Part shown: piece by piece, positions 1 to 13,400 of the stretch
Position numbering within the stretch: the first letter of the stretch is position 1
Layout of the letters: every line of letters starts with the position of its first letter
DNA from: Apostichopus japonicus
Lineage: Eukaryota > Echinodermata > Holothuroidea > Aspidochirotida > Stichopodidae
Assembly (NCBI RefSeq): GCF_037975245.1
Contig: NC_092574.1
Span: forward strand, 18,450,713-18,514,712
Reading direction: 5' to 3'
DNA length: 64,000 nucleotides
The notes under the pieces: model-generated
Database searches by the model: none
What the model was told of the DNA's origin: nothing
Seen by the model: the letters and a program-made list of their open reading frames with translations, nothing else
Program-made: the position numbers and the translations under genes

Positions 1-53
1 AGGAAAATAACTATGATTTTACGACATGAATATTTCAATCAAAATTACATTAC

Positions 54-126
54 CTGTCTTGGATAAACCTTCCTGAATATGTTGCTTCATTTGACCTTGG
101 TCACTATTTGAACTGCAAATCAGGTC
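54..126 (-). CDS. Possible internal exon at the window edge, protein not recognised
   Basis: Minus-strand 73-base segment. The acceptor atacacag has a good pyrimidine tract (attttctttattcatttttc) upstream, and the donor is gtaatg. It is open for 24 codons from phase 0, with SNSDQGQMKQHIQEGLSKT in the second half, leaving at phase 1. A nearer acceptor (tttgcag, exon 54-112) keeps the same frame. The downstream exon lies outside the window. Confidence 0.38.
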
Positions 127-413
127 CTGTGTATATATGCAACGAAAAATGAATAAAGAAAATAATTTAAGCTTGTTCACCATAAATGCACATGATCTAT
201 TAAGGCATGCAAATTTAAATCATATATTTTAATATATAATTCAAAGAACCTAAAAGAAAGGACATTTTGCACAGAATTTCTAACAATGTTCAGTGACATG
301 TGGCAATCAATGAAATTTTAAATGAAAAGAAAGTATTTAGTATTATCTTCATTTTAATAAAGCTACCTGAGTATTTTAAGACGACTAAAACCAGCCCTGT
401 GTTTGTTCGTTAC

Positions 414-486
414 CGATATAGCATAAGAGAGTTTCCATTTGCAGAGACGCAAATTTAATTTGGGCAGTGTTTTTATCTTCATATTT
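414..486 (-). CDS. Possible internal exon, protein not recognised
   Basis: Minus-strand 73-base segment between acceptor aacttacag and donor gtaacg. It is open for 24 codons from phase 0 (reading KYEDKNTAQIKFASLQMETL and on) and leaves at phase 1. It would join in frame to 5360-5474 across a 4.9-kb intron. The acceptor's pyrimidine tract is weak. Its outgoing phase does not fit the next candidate at 54-126, so an exon between them would be needed, or one call is wrong. Confidence 0.33.
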
Positions 487-963
487 CTGTAAGTTTCAAA
501 TGTTATTTTGTAAAAATTAGTCTTTTCTTGCCCAAAGAATATGAATCTTATCAAGGAAAAGCCAATTGTAAGGTCTTTGTTATCCTTAAACAGACAAATG
601 GATTTAGCTAAGAGGAATGACATGGGGGGAAAAGCTCATTAACTATTTTCACTTTGTGTTTCTGCCAGAATAACTCCAATTCAATTTATTCCCCCATACT
701 CCCATTTGGCCTCTGGAAAGAAATTTTAAGCATGCTAAAATAATTCACAGTTGAAACTCAATGCCAACAGAAGGGAGTTTTGCGGTAATTGAGGAGTCAC
801 TGAAACTGAGCTCAATCCGTTTTTATTTTCTCTGGTGCGGAGGACCGCCGTTGATTGATTTTGATGGAGTGTGTTAGACGAAAAACTTTAGCGGAACAGG
901 TGGGCATTAAGAAAGGAAATTGCGGCGACCTTCAGAGGTCATCAGCTTCAGTAGATATATGCA

Positions 964-997
964 AACTCTCATGTGAGCATAACTCTCATGTGAGCAT
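964..997. repeat. Direct duplication of 17 bp
   Basis: aactctcatgtgagcat occurs twice head to tail; each copy contains the palindrome CTCATGTGAG minus one base. A minor local duplication. Confidence 0.8.
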
Positions 998-1587
998 GTG
1001 GGGGGGATTCATTTCAAAGTTACGACATCGTCTCTTGTGTTCTTTACGTGGGATAAGAAAGAGTTACTTTAGTTTGGCCATCGAATAAATTTTTGCATCA
1101 TTTTGGTTTATGAAGTACAGAAATACAGTACCATCCACAGACCTGTGTACAAACATGGACAGAATTGTAATTTTAAATTTAGCTTGATATATACGGTCAG
1201 ATGTGCAAGAACATATGCGCAATTCTAAAGCCCATTATTAATGAGGATTTTTGAGTTGTTGAGTAAAGAAAATTACCATTTTTGATACCAAGATCTCATT
1301 TACAATGTACAGTAGGTCATTAGCTTGACTATCATATGGTTCATAAATGACTTAAAACTTCAAAAAATTTCCAAAGTTTTCATTTTAAATGTTTACAAAA
1401 TGGATTGATCATTGTACACTCTCGTGAGAGTTTAACTTCTAAGCATAATGTACACTCCTTTCCTTACAACATTTTTAGATCCCTTATAAACCTCTAGTAC
1501 TAAGCCTTTAAGTTTCCATTTTGTATTTTGTATGCTATAGCCATCCCTTTGTTATTATAATTTCCCCCACCTCGCCTTACATATAAT

Positions 1588-1975
1588 ATGTATACAAATG
1601 ATTGTGTATGTGTTTGTGTAAGCATACATGTTTATATTAACATGGGTGTATATGTATGTATATGCATACTTATATGCTTGTGTGTATTCAATTGTGTATG
1701 TATGTATATATTTATGTATTGTGGGTGGTGGGGTGGGGCGGGTGGTTTATACGTGTTAGGTTGGTGTGTGGGAGGATATAAGTGTTACTGTTTTCTTGTA
1801 TTGTTCTCTCTATTTACTTATGGGAGCGTTCTACTAGACAAGCCCTCTGGATTTTATGGAGTGCTTCCTTTCACAATTTTCCCTGTTGTTGATATGTTTT
1901 GTCACTTAGTTAACTTCTCTGTATTTATATTGTGAAGAAACATATAAATGATATGAAATGAAATGATTATGCAAA
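1588..1975 (+). mobile_element. Possible LINE 3' UTR and tail
   Basis: A GT-rich pyrimidine/purine mix (tgtgtatgtatgtatata) is followed by acaagccctctggattttat and ggagtgcttcctttcac, then a terminal tandem tail gatatgaaatgaaatgatta. The pattern of an unstructured 3' UTR with a pentamer tail resembles CR1-type LINE ends. No reverse-transcriptase sequence is attached, and the 115-codon frame here is low-complexity. Confidence 0.35.
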
Positions 1976-4900
1976 GTGTCTGGTGATAAAATCTCGAGGC
2001 TGGGAACAATTATTTTAATTACTCATTACTTAACCTCCACTTGGTGAAAAAATTATAACACGGCAGCACATACTCCATACAGTCGTACAGTAGCAAGGAT
2101 ATGGAAGTAGGTTTACTTTTAATGATATATAGAGAAGAGCAGCAAATTCTAAGATTTCTGATTTCCATTTTGTAATTAAATCCATATTTTTTATGCTGTC
2201 ATATTTTAAGAGTAGATTGTTTCTCTTAATGATTCCCTAATGAACATAAATTAATACACTAAACTTGACGTCCAAACCAAAAGGGTCATGTTATTGACGC
2301 AACTCATTGATGATTGACTTTTAAAATGACTATTTTGCATGTTCATTAAAAACAAACCACAAATATTCATATTACCCAACTATAAAGAAGTGTTTAAATT
2401 GTGATCTTATCAAAGAACAAGGACACAAAATATATGATTGAATTTGAGAGGATGTATTAACAGCGTTTAACAAAGTGAGGAGTGAGAAGAGGGGAAGGGT
2501 ATACGTAATATATTTTTGACTTTAACTTTTACTAACGTTAAAATACAACTATATTCTGGGGCTAAAACTCCATTTGAATTTTAACGTTTTTCCTCTATTA
2601 AGACTGGTTCTAAATGTTTCTTTTGTTCTACTCCTTTTTGTTTACATATTTTTGTATTTTTTCATTTTGTTTTTTTTATTTCCTAACCTCACATTCTGTC
2701 TGTCACATGTGTTTGTTTGTCTTCATTGAGAATGATATTACTTATCCAAGCATGATGATATGATACCAAAATTTCTACATCGTACAAAAGCAAATCTTGA
2801 GCCCAACCTTAAAAGAAAAGATGAATAAATAAATCAATAAATTAAAAAAGAGTGACGCTGGAAGAGAGAGCTGTCCTCATTCTCCGTCGACATTCACACG
2901 TGAGACAATGGAATCATCAATTCCATGATTTGTCTGTCACGTAGGCCATTAAGAGAACATTCTAAACGAAGTAAATGAGACCCAAACCAGATGCGAGATC
3001 TGTCGCCTTGATTTTATCATCATCACCATCATCATCATTGAGACTGTCCTGACGCTATGGTCAAATTCTGGGTCATGCTGTGAAAGTAACACCCTGCTTG
3101 CACAATTTGTTTTTCACCAAATCAATCAGAGGAGGCAAGAGAGTGAGGCCAATAAGAGTTTTTTTTGTCTTTTTTTTTAAGGTTTAAATTTGGCATTTCC
3201 AAACAACTGCTGCCTCTCAGCAAAATGCAATTGAGCACTTGTTAACATGTGATGTATACAACAATGATGTATATACACAATATCAAGTGCTCTCTACAGA
3301 GATTTCAAATTTTGGGGATAAATTTGGCACAATCTGGTATTGACTGTACAATGAAATAGTGCACCACTGTTACAGTACTCAGCTTCTGTATTTTGACATA
3401 GATATTCTACATAAAAATCCTGTAAAAATGTTTGCCATTTGTGTTATATTGTAGTATCCAAGTCATGTAGAATTATTTCCGATAAATATAAGGAAAGACA
3501 CGATCCCGTATGCTTGATACCTGTTCAAGTGATTATTACTGTACAACCATACTAATACCAAAAAAAAGGGTGTCCAGGCGACAAAATGGTACAACTGGTA
3601 AAGATCAAATCAAAATTGCTTATTACTTGATGTCCAGGAAGGTATGATCTCAGTCTGAAGAAAAGCATCATCTTCTTTGAATAATAATTTATAAAACGTT
3701 TGGTAAAAATTTTTCGGCCAAATGCAGCCCTGACTATTATATGATGAAAAATCTGATAGCAATGCAATACACTAGCAGAATTGCAAGTGTTCATTTTATA
3801 TAACAACACAAAATTTGACAACTTTTTGGAAAAAATGGGCTATTGTGTAGAGTGGTAGTGACACTGAACATAAATTTTGAAAATGTTAAAAAATTTAATA
3901 ATGGTCATAAAGTACTCACAACCAAAAATTTGTACAGCTTAAATACTTTTTATTTGTAAAGTTTCAAATTTTGCAAGGAATTTCAGAGAGCTCAGCAGTA
4001 TTATAACTGTTGTGATGTACTCATTCAAGTACGGTCTAGGATAATTCTGACTTTTATTTACTTTCTTGGGGATGGGGATGGAAGAGGGAGAAGGGAAGTG
4101 GTAAGGGGGGTACTACCTTAGCACTTCGGTGGTCACTAATTCTGAAATAATATTAACAAATGTACCAGGAGTGATTGAAATGTGGTCATGTTGAAATCAC
4201 TAAGTATTAATTAGCCTCTGATTTTAGCCTCTGAAGAAGATCCTGCTATGATCGAATTGTCAGGCCAACTTACTTTTACACATTCTCTTACACAGGATCT
4301 CTAGTGGATAAGCAGTTTGCTAACAGTTTTTTTTTTATTTTGAAGTATTAATTATGTAAGAATGCAATTTATTACCTAAGTGTCTCCTTAGATCATTTTA
4401 AATCCAACTGAAGGTTAACATGAGAGCCCAGACTCATTTTGTGAATTGAGGGTTAATTCCATTTCCCATTTTTTTAGAAAAAGCAATTTTGATTTTCGCC
4501 TCTGTTTATTATTTGAATTATTGAAATGAAACTTTGACTAGTCAAGTTAGTCTTTTAACAAATTATCTTAAAATAGTAGATTTTAGTATCACATAGAATC
4601 TTCAAATTTATTAGTGTTAACTCAAAAACCTGCTTTAACTTCAATCTGAGAGATACAAGGTAATTATGGCAGATGGACTGTGATGGAGTTACAGCATTTA
4701 GTGTACTTCATAAGAAAGGACCCTACTAAAATGGTCAAAACTCTGGTGTCACCTGATAATTTCTTTTCTTGGTTGATTTCTCGTTCACTCAGTCATTATA
4801 TATGGCACTCAGTAATCTCAGACGGGGTGGTTATTGCAGCAATTGTCTTTCAATGTGATACTAGTGGAAACCCTTCCAATATGAACAGCCACTATGCAAG

Positions 4901-5359
4901 TATTATACTGTTCATAATATATAAAATATATTTGTAATATCATCAGGAATATGTATCTACCTATTTGTACAGTTCATGTAAAAAACTTTAGAATATGCAC
5001 TTAATCTGAACCGACACAAAATTACTGTACGCCTCGCACATGCCTCCTTCGAGACTTGAAATTATGGTTAATATTAAAAACATTCTACCAGCCTTAAAAC
5101 CTTATTAGGCTGCCTCCCACTTTACAGGCCTCCCTACCTACTGCACCTTCTCCAACCCATCACTAACCCCCCCCCTCCCCTCTTCTCTACCATGCCCAAC
5201 TGCCATGACCTGTTCAAGCTTCAAACCAACCGCATAGCATCTGCGGCACACAGAAATGATTAAGTTATATTTTGTTGTTTGTTCTTGGTTTGCACACAAG
5301 GGTTTACAGTACACGAAGTAGGACACAAATTCAAACTGGATGATTATTTAATTTCTCAC

Positions 5360-5474
5360 CTTGGCCGTGAACTTGAGTTCCACGTACAGTTGTGACATGT
5401 GCAATTCTTGTGTCAGCTTCATGGTAAACACCTCAAAGTCTTCCTTGGTTTCTTCATCGGTCATTGTGATAAAT
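5360..5474 (-). CDS. Probable internal exon, protein not recognised
   Basis: Minus-strand 115-base segment between acceptor cttcttttcag and donor gtgagaa. Exactly one frame is open throughout (38 codons, entering with one base to complete a codon, leaving at phase 0). The product is charged and helical-looking: it includes TDEETKEDFEVFTMKL, then ELHMSQLYVELKFTAK. Codon content is clearly unlike the AT-rich surroundings. The phase at its 3' end is compatible with the candidate exon at 414-486. I do not recognise the family. Confidence 0.5.
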
Positions 5475-7475
5475 CTGAAAAGAAGAAAGGACAACTGGTC
5501 TGTCATATGGAAGAGTTCTTTTGCTTTTACCTAGATGGAAAAAGATGATTTTAAGTCATTCTCTTCCTCATTCTCCATCAGATTATACATGTAGTAAATG
5601 TTTAACAGCACCTTGTCGTTAGTTTACTTGAGTATTTCCCAAGAGCGAGGAAGCCAACAGAAGCTCATTTGAAAACCTATGAAAAATCTATGGGACAATT
5701 TTGGATGAGTGTTCAGAGGGCTGCATGGCAATCATGTACATGTCGCAGGTCTATTCCTGTTCCCGGAAATGCCACTTAACATTCCCATCCAATGAGAGAG
5801 AATGTACCTCAGTATCTGAATACTTTCTCAAATTCTGAGGGAGAGTTGTTTGTTTCAAAACCATCTTCCTTTAACAGAGAAATATAATAACATCAGATTG
5901 TGGCAAATTTAAATCAAACTCAAGCTGTGTACATAAATGGTAGGCAGAAAATCAAGCCCAGCATTTGGGTAGTACATTAACTTAAATGACACAACATATT
6001 GACCTGTCCCGATACCCTATATCTAGTCTGACTTTATTTTCTATTAATTTATGATTTTTTTGTTGTAGAGATTGAATTTGGTGATCTGGAAAACATGCCT
6101 AGATGCAAAGAGAACAAACTCAACAATCACTACTGGACAAAGTGAGTAGGCTACTTGTGATGAACAAATAGAAAATAGAAACAGCTTACGTACAGCTTGA
6201 GTGTTTCTTCACGTATATATGGACTTGACCAAGTCTAACTATGACATCACCCAGTCATGTATGCTTTTTTAATGGCTTCGTACTAGAATATTTATTGTTC
6301 TGTAATATAGAGGGATTTGCAAATGATGAAACTACTAGCACTACCTTTGCAGCAAGTAAAAATTTTACAGAATTAAAATAGAAATGAGAGACTAGTGGAA
6401 TTTTTTTTCTTACAACACAAAGGGAAAGGAACAGGTTTAAACTCCTATAGGCAATACTAAAGACAAATTTAAACCCTAATATTTCCCACACATAGCAAGA
6501 TTATACTTTAACATGTTTGTAGAGTTTTGCATATATGATCTTGTAAGCTAAAGAACTCACAGAATTGTAAGCAGTAGACAGGAACAGATTATTGTAGCAA
6601 AGCCATAGGAGGCATCCTGATCTGAGGAATGTGTTATGTTATTAGTTATCATAAATTCTCTATTTGACCAGACCACTGTGTAAAAGTTTGTGTTGAAATA
6701 TTGGAATTAAAGGCATTGAAGACTCGCCCCATCTGAAAAAGTTAATTCTGATGCTTGCAAGTGACGTTTCGATACAAAATGCAGACAGTAATGAAACGTG
6801 ATACCTTGTTATCTTTAGCTGGACCTGAGATGTCCATCGCTGTATCGTTTCTACACTGTGCTGTGGGTATTGACCACAGCTGTATGTACTGAATGTACAC
6901 TATTGTCTAATTACCGACGGTAGCAAGCTCTGTGTGTATTTTCTGGGATCGATAGTGGTGTCTAACACTTCTGTTACACCTCATTCGAAACTAGGTCAGA
7001 ATACCGGCATTAGAGGTTTCTTTTTGCGCGAGTCTTCACACCCTTTAATAACAATTTTCTTGACAGTATATGCAACTTATTTAATGGTAGCTAGGAGTTC
7101 AGGCAAATTAAGACTTCTAAGTGACAAATCAGGCTTAGAGATATTCACTAATCAACTTTCCTAAGCCCTCATTTTTGCAACACAGGATCGCTGTACATAC
7201 ATAAACATACTGTGTATAAATAGCACATATTATCATGGAGCTAAAACTTCACTTTACGATCTCCTATCACATACTTGGCGGTAACTAATCAATCTATCCA
7301 TAGTGACTCCTGTACATACATAACACATACCAAGTTTAGGGGTCAGGCAATCAATTATTCCTGACGAGTTATTATCTGCAAGTTGCACACAGAGATTTTG
7401 CCTATGTACACCTAGGGCTAGGTTAAGTATAACTATGCCTAGTGTAGCAGATTAGGCTAGTAGCATGGTGGGCTC
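5475..7475. other. Non-coding stretch, nothing firm
   Basis: A plus-strand segment at 6069-6141 has good splice sites but two open frames, and was not called. Otherwise no gene, RNA or repeat was recognised. Confidence 0.5.
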
Positions 7476-8046
7476 ATAATTGACGCACTTAGGATTTGAT
7501 CAACGATGTCTATCAAGGAAAACTCCAAATCACTCAACTGTATATGTTTTTCATATGTGTAGTTCCTCAGAAATGTTATGATCTCAAAATATGTAAGGTT
7601 CTGTGCTTATGCACCGTACAATTGAGATGAATTTGGCCACAAAATGTCTGTTGTGTCAAGTTCTCTCATACCCCTAAATTGACACATTCGTCGATTAACT
7701 AACCGTAGTGTAGGCCTAAGGATAAATCCATTGACTTTGGATGCTCTTTGCTATGCTCTGAAACTCTAAGCTCAGACAGGTCAGGTCCCAGAGAGAAGTG
7801 GTATTATATTGAGGTAATTTTGGTTATTTTTAGGGAGTAAGATTTCCAAATGTCCAAAAAACGTGCAAAACTGGGGGGAGGGTGTTAAAAGCTTAAAAAA
7901 TACAACAATTTGGTCAGCAAATAGCTAAAGTGGATTCAAGCTCATAAAATATGTAATTCTGCTTGACTGCAAAAAGTTTAGGTGGCCTGCTGTATCATTG
8001 CTAGTAATAATTGAAGGTGCGTCAATTACGGGGGTGCGTCAATTAT
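7476..8046. repeat. Pair of 13-bp inverted repeats enclosing about 570 bp
   Basis: ATAATTGACGCAC at 7476-7488 and its exact complement at 8034-8046, with a partial third copy (gtgcgtcaatta) at 8018-8029. The match extends outward imperfectly (ggctc / gaagcc). The layout suggests a MITE with TIR GGCTCATAATTGACGCAC. No target duplication was resolved and there is no coding frame inside. Confidence 0.55.
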
Positions 8047-9722
8047 GAAGCCTTTACTATACATACCTTGGCTAAATTAAGTGCTACTATAAATGTAAGC
8101 TTGTCTAACCTAACGTTAGACCAAAGGTGAAGCTCATACTAGACAAGATATTAACGCTCAAGTAATTAGGATGAAGCTACTAGGCTAGCATTTATAGTAA
8201 CCTGATACTGAAGTTTAATGTTTCTTGCTAACTATGTATCACTTTCGCGAAACAGGTGTCAATGATAAACGTGATCGAATACCGTACCCTGAAATATCTT
8301 TTTGCAACGACGGTTCACTGCGATTTTCATCAACTTGTTTGTAGAATTTTAGTCAACTTCATTACATTAAGTCTTGCTTATGTAGCGATGTAATGAATTC
8401 GAGGTGCTACTTGACAGTTCAAAGGAACATTATACTACTTCGTAACAGTGGCTGGCTCTTCCCAGGGGTCAGCAATCTCTATGGAAACGTGTTGACTGCT
8501 GAGGTTAATTTTGTGCTGATGGTAGCATACTCCATATAAATGCCCCATTGATTTACATACTAAACAATCTAAGTACGTTGTATGGTCTCTAGGTCCTTAT
8601 AAAAGTTCTCACGCTACCCTAACTGTTTATCTCACAAATTGGCGCCTTCAATTTTCAGTAAAATGTCCATGTAGATTGTGTTCGGCGAATATGCCCGAGA
8701 ATTTAAAACGGCCTGCACAATTTCAGTTTTACTTGTAATTGCCAAGGTTTTCCGTTCGTAGACGCAGCTTCACTCGTAAGATTTCCTTTTAAATAATTAC
8801 TTTCATGACTCACACAGATGAAGGCATCTCAGATCATTGTTTCACCGGCTGCATATCATCACATGGAAAACATTTTTGGAATTAAGTAATTTATAAGGAG
8901 GCTCCATTCAGGTTACCTTCTTTCTATTTGGTGGGGGGGTTGGGGTTGGGGGGGACTGCATTTTAATTTCTTGGGCAAAAACCTGTAGGCTAGCTTTGGT
9001 TCATATCCCGTGATATCAAAATGGAATGGGTAGGGGTGGGGGGTGGGTGAGGTTCAGCATCATGTCCCCTGGAACTATTTGGATTATATATGGTCACCTT
9101 ATTTAACGCGGTCCTTTGGTTGCTGTTCGGTATGTAACTTTGTATTTTTTATTTTTGGGGGGTTCACCATTTAAGTTTGGAAACTTGTTGTGGTGAAATA
9201 ATGGGAACTAAATGCAGGGACGGTGTTATCGTAGGGACCCACTCGCAGAAAGGTGAGCACACATGTGTTCGCAAGTTGAAGTGACTGCTTTCACAACATC
9301 ATGTACTGCCACCCAGCATGGCTGCAATGACGGGAGGGATGAGGCGCAAACGAGTTCAAAGTCCAGGAAGCTATTAGCCGGCCTGAGCCTTCTGCTAGGT
9401 CTAAAATAATCATAGCGCTAGTCTGCCATATTATTAATAAATACAAATAGTTCATAAATCAGAAGTCTTCAACGCCTCAAAGTCTGGATATGACCGACCG
9501 GGGCAACACCAAGACTGCTGCACTAATGTTAGCCCGAGGGAGATCTATCATCTTGTCATGCGGGGAGCTGTCATCTAAATGACCATATATATTGCAAGTG
9601 TTTTATGTGACGCAATGCATTGCATTTCGAAAAACTCACTTTAAAGTGTAAACAGAAGTATGCTCTTTCTCAGCAGATGTTATTTGTGGTTAAACAATCA
9701 AGCACAATAACTACGAACGTAT
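8047..9722. other. Non-coding stretch with G-runs
   Basis: G-rich patches lie at 8932-8955 and 9030-9050. No coding or RNA feature seen. Confidence 0.5.
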
Positions 9723-9730
9723 ATTGGCAA

Positions 9731-10027
9731 CAGGCGCGTAGCCAAGGGGGGGGCGAAGGGGGCGGCCGCCCCCCCCCCCCCTTGAGCATATTTTTTACAA
9801 AATTTTTAAAGGTTTTTATGATATCGCTAGTATTTTCAAAAGAGAAAATGCTAAGATGCAACTTACAAGGCATGGGAAGTGCCATTTCCGGCGATCTGGG
9901 AGGCATTTACAGCCAAAATTTTCTTGTACGCTTCGCGCCAACTCATGGTGGCGCTACGCTTAGATAGTTTGCAATGCGGAATCTACAGTTTCGCCCCTCC
10001 CTTGGCAAATTCCTGGCTACGCGCCTG
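9731..10027 (-). mobile_element. hAT-type MITE, 297 bp, perfect 8-bp TSD
   Basis: Same family and same 297-bp length as the copy in the receptor intron, in opposite orientation. TIRs CAGGCGCGTAGCCA and its complement bound it. The flanking 8-bp duplications ATTGGCAA lie at 9723-9730 and 10028-10035 and are identical. A C-rich/G-rich tract with a central ggcggccgcc palindrome lies near the left end. Open frames across it are by-products of the repeat. Confidence 0.9.
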
Positions 10028-10292
10028 ATTGGCAACATCATGAACACACATTTTGAAGTAGCCTCACTTCTCCGCCTGGTTTGGTAACTTGGTAAGTCTA
10101 CGACGAATTGCCTCCGTAAATAGATCGTTATCAAGTTACTACATATCTTTACAAGTACAAAGTATAGGGATGACGTAAAAGGCGATTCAACAACTCTCCC
10201 CCTAATATAGGTCTATACTAGTCGACTTTCCTTCATTAAAAGCAACGTTCCATTTCTATACTCTCCTCTCCCTCTTCTCTAATTATTCCCAC

Positions 10293-10420
10293 CCTTCCCC
10301 TGCTCCATGTATAGCTATAAGTATGTAGCCTATTTCCCCTTCCCCTGCTCCATGAATAGCTATAAGTATGTAGCCTATCCCCCTTCCCAAACCCTGCTCC
10401 ACGTTTAGCTATAAGTATAT
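10293..10420. repeat. Tandem repeat, three units of about 45-60 bp
   Basis: Each unit is a pyrimidine-rich cccttcccctgctcca block followed by tagctataagtat and, in the first two, gtagcctat. The third unit has diverged (cccaaaccctgctccacgtt). No function evident. Confidence 0.75.
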
Positions 10421-13400
10421 ATATCGATGTTTTGAGTACTGTCGCATATGACGGTTATACATATGCGTGTTGACAACTCTTTTCCGATTTCTTCTTCCGT
10501 TTCTTGTCTTTCTCTCGTATTCAAGCATACACAGCTTAATGCTTCGCATTTGGCAACCAGTATATCTTTATTTTACTTTCTACCATCGGATGGAAGCACA
10601 TATACACGACAGAACGATTGATTTACTTGACAAAGGAGCAGTGTATATTATGTGCTGTCTAGAGGGCGCGTGTACACCATCGATTGTCGCAAGACTATAT
10701 GGTACAAGTCCATGCTCACTAACGACGGAGGTCATTTTACTGTCGAAGAAACGATCTACTTTTAAATGAAATCAATACTGGCTGCTATTACATAAATACT
10801 GAAGTAATCCCCAATCTTTTTGTATGTGAATTTATATAATCGTCAGTCATTCGCCGGCCAAGCAGATTAATTTACCCTCTCTCCGTATATTAACCCTCTT
10901 TTATTCTATTTATTTATTTAATTATTTATTTATTTATTTATTTTTTGCCATTTTTACCACCCTTTACCGGCAAATTAAGGTAACAATTTTCTTCACCAGC
11001 TGAAAAGGAATTAGTCTAGATATTAATGAATTAAACCATTCGATTATGAAAATATAGCGTCCCACCTATACACTTGATTTAAGCACGAATCAACGCCAAA
11101 GCCAAATTTAACTGCTATGCGCATGAGTTGTTCATTTATATGAGTATATTTGTAATATGGATGTCTTTTCTTTCAAGCAATTTGAATTGAAACACATTCT
11201 TTAAATTTCCTCCTTGTAATCAGTCAGTTCGTAAAATGATAGCCACATATTACGAAAATATCCTCACTTACTTTGAATTACAATTTAAGTACGCCATTAA
11301 ATATAGTATTTAATATAACTTGCGAATAAATGCCCAAATGGCTCGCCTTACAATGTTCCGCGAATTCGGACCAGTGGACATAACACCAGCGTTACCCAGT
11401 GGAATTCTCGCACCGTTTCAACCTCGTATCACTGTATATCTTTTCTATGGTCATGCCTAATATTTAAACCATCGTGCAATCATCATGTGTACTTCTGCAG
11501 GGCATTCGGCTTTATTCTTCTGTCTAACTTAATTTCCTTTCTAAAATCCATAAAGTTTCCTCCATTTTTATTTCTTTTTCATTCTCTATCGTTTGTTTCT
11601 GATATGAATAGTGACAAAGTAAGATCACCGTTCCTTGAGACAGAAAGGTTTTTTATATTTATTTCTCGACGAAGCGATCAGTTAATTCCATTCGATGTCA
11701 TATATATATATAGGCCTAAATATATTTTTCTATAAGGCCCCTTTTGCCCCTAAATGAAATTCTCGAAACGACTTCAAGAAAATTGGATCGACTATTCAGC
11801 TTGAATTATTACAAATTTGAGGACTGACAAACTGTACATATACATATTTAGATATATGTCATCAATATGTTTTGATGTTGAAGTATTAAGAAACCCCAAA
11901 TTGATTTTTCATACGAGGCCAGTTCGAGGGAGCAATGCTATATTTCGTCTCCTTCTTCTCCATGATGTACCATTAAGGAGAGCAACAGGATATTGAACTT
12001 TAACTAACATGATACTCACACGATCCTCAGGTTATCATGTTTGGCTGAAACTTTCCATATCACAACTAAATAAAACTCTCACATTTCTTTCTTATACGAC
12101 ATTCCTGTAATCACTTTGCTTCTTATCTTGTCACACGGGGGATGACGTAACACATCGGCAACCTTTCTTCTATAACTATAATGCATATCTTTTATTTATT
12201 TTTATTTCATTTGGGGTGGGGTGGTTTAAACTTAAAGGAGTGTTTCCTTTAACAAAGCATATACTAGTATAAACCAAGCGGATCCTAATAGCATGTTTCA
12301 TAGCGAAGGATATGAAATTCTTTTAAAAAAATTGATGCATTTTCGGAATGCAACTGGTAACAGCAAAGTGAGGGACAACCGTATATGCCAAATTCGGGTG
12401 AAACGCCTTTTGTCTTTGTAACAGTAATCAGCATCGCCCGAAATATGCTAGAACGTATATTCTGGACACTGCCGTGATCATATACATTTCATCAACACTG
12501 TTCATATTTTACATATATCACTGTTCTGTGTCATTTAAGTGTTTGAGCTGAACAGGGAATCCTCTTGGATACTCTGACTATGAACTTAAAGCGATTGCCT
12601 GCTTTTAAATGCATAGAAACATATGCCGAATTCTTCCCAGCTGAATAATTGAAGTATATTTCTCGTGTAATATATAGGTTCTCGCCTATGACGTGCACAA
12701 TATTTCAGATGTAGGAGTGTGAGTGAGTGAGTGTGTGTGTGGGGGGGGGGGGGGTAATTGTGTGGTAGAGGCGTCCTAGGCCACTGGCCTCTTGAACGAC
12801 TTATTTAACGTATATTTTCGCAGAATACATGAACGTTAGGTAGGTGTATGGACTTGATGTTAAAACATAATTTCACCTCCCTCGGCAAATTAAAAAAAAA
12901 CTGTTAACATTTTTTTTTTAGTGTCTGGGAGGTTCCAGCAACCAACCGGCGCTACATAACGATGGGTCTAATTATCTCAAAACTTTGCGATATGTCGAAC
13001 TGAAACATGACTGCAAAAAACAATTCACTCCTTCCTTGAATCAAAGAGTTGAATATTTTTTTTTAATAAAATAAAAAAAACACATAGAGACCTCTTCATG
13101 AGATTAATATCAACCGATAATATTTGAAAATACGAGGACCAATATGAGACCATATGATAATTCTGACAATTATTTTTCCCATTCATCTGTAACTTGAATA
13201 ACTCAAGAATGGTTTTATGCTCCAATATCTTTTCACGGTTTCTAGCATTTAAAGAGCAAATATGGCTAGCCGGCTGTGTAAATAAACCCATCATCATGCA
13301 GATAAAACTTAGCGTGGAATACAGAACGATTTTCGGTATGGTTGATTAGGAAACCCCTCTTACAAACAAAAAAACTCTACCGGAAAACAATTTAGAATTA

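Larger units (their letters stand above)
487..5359. other. AT-rich non-coding stretch, candidate intron
   Basis: Beyond the possible LINE tail and a (ATC)n run at 3016-3039, I see no supportable gene. If the exons at 5360-5474 and 414-486 belong together, this is their intron. Confidence 0.5.

Noticed and set aside
2980-3099. Minus-strand segment after a ctttcacag acceptor reading HDPEFDHSVRTVS
   Set aside because: The frame soon enters an ATG-repeat from the (ATC)n run and no convincing donor follows.
6069-6141. Plus-strand 73-base segment between ttgttgtag and gtgagt, reading IEFGDLENMPRCKENKLNNH
   Set aside because: Splice sites are good but two frames are open, no neighbour exon was found on that strand, and it lies close to minus-strand candidates. 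Not enough to call.
6705-6760. Possible SINE-like segment with aaggcattgaagactcgccc
   Set aside because: The segment looked repeat-like but I found no second copy in the window and no defined ends.
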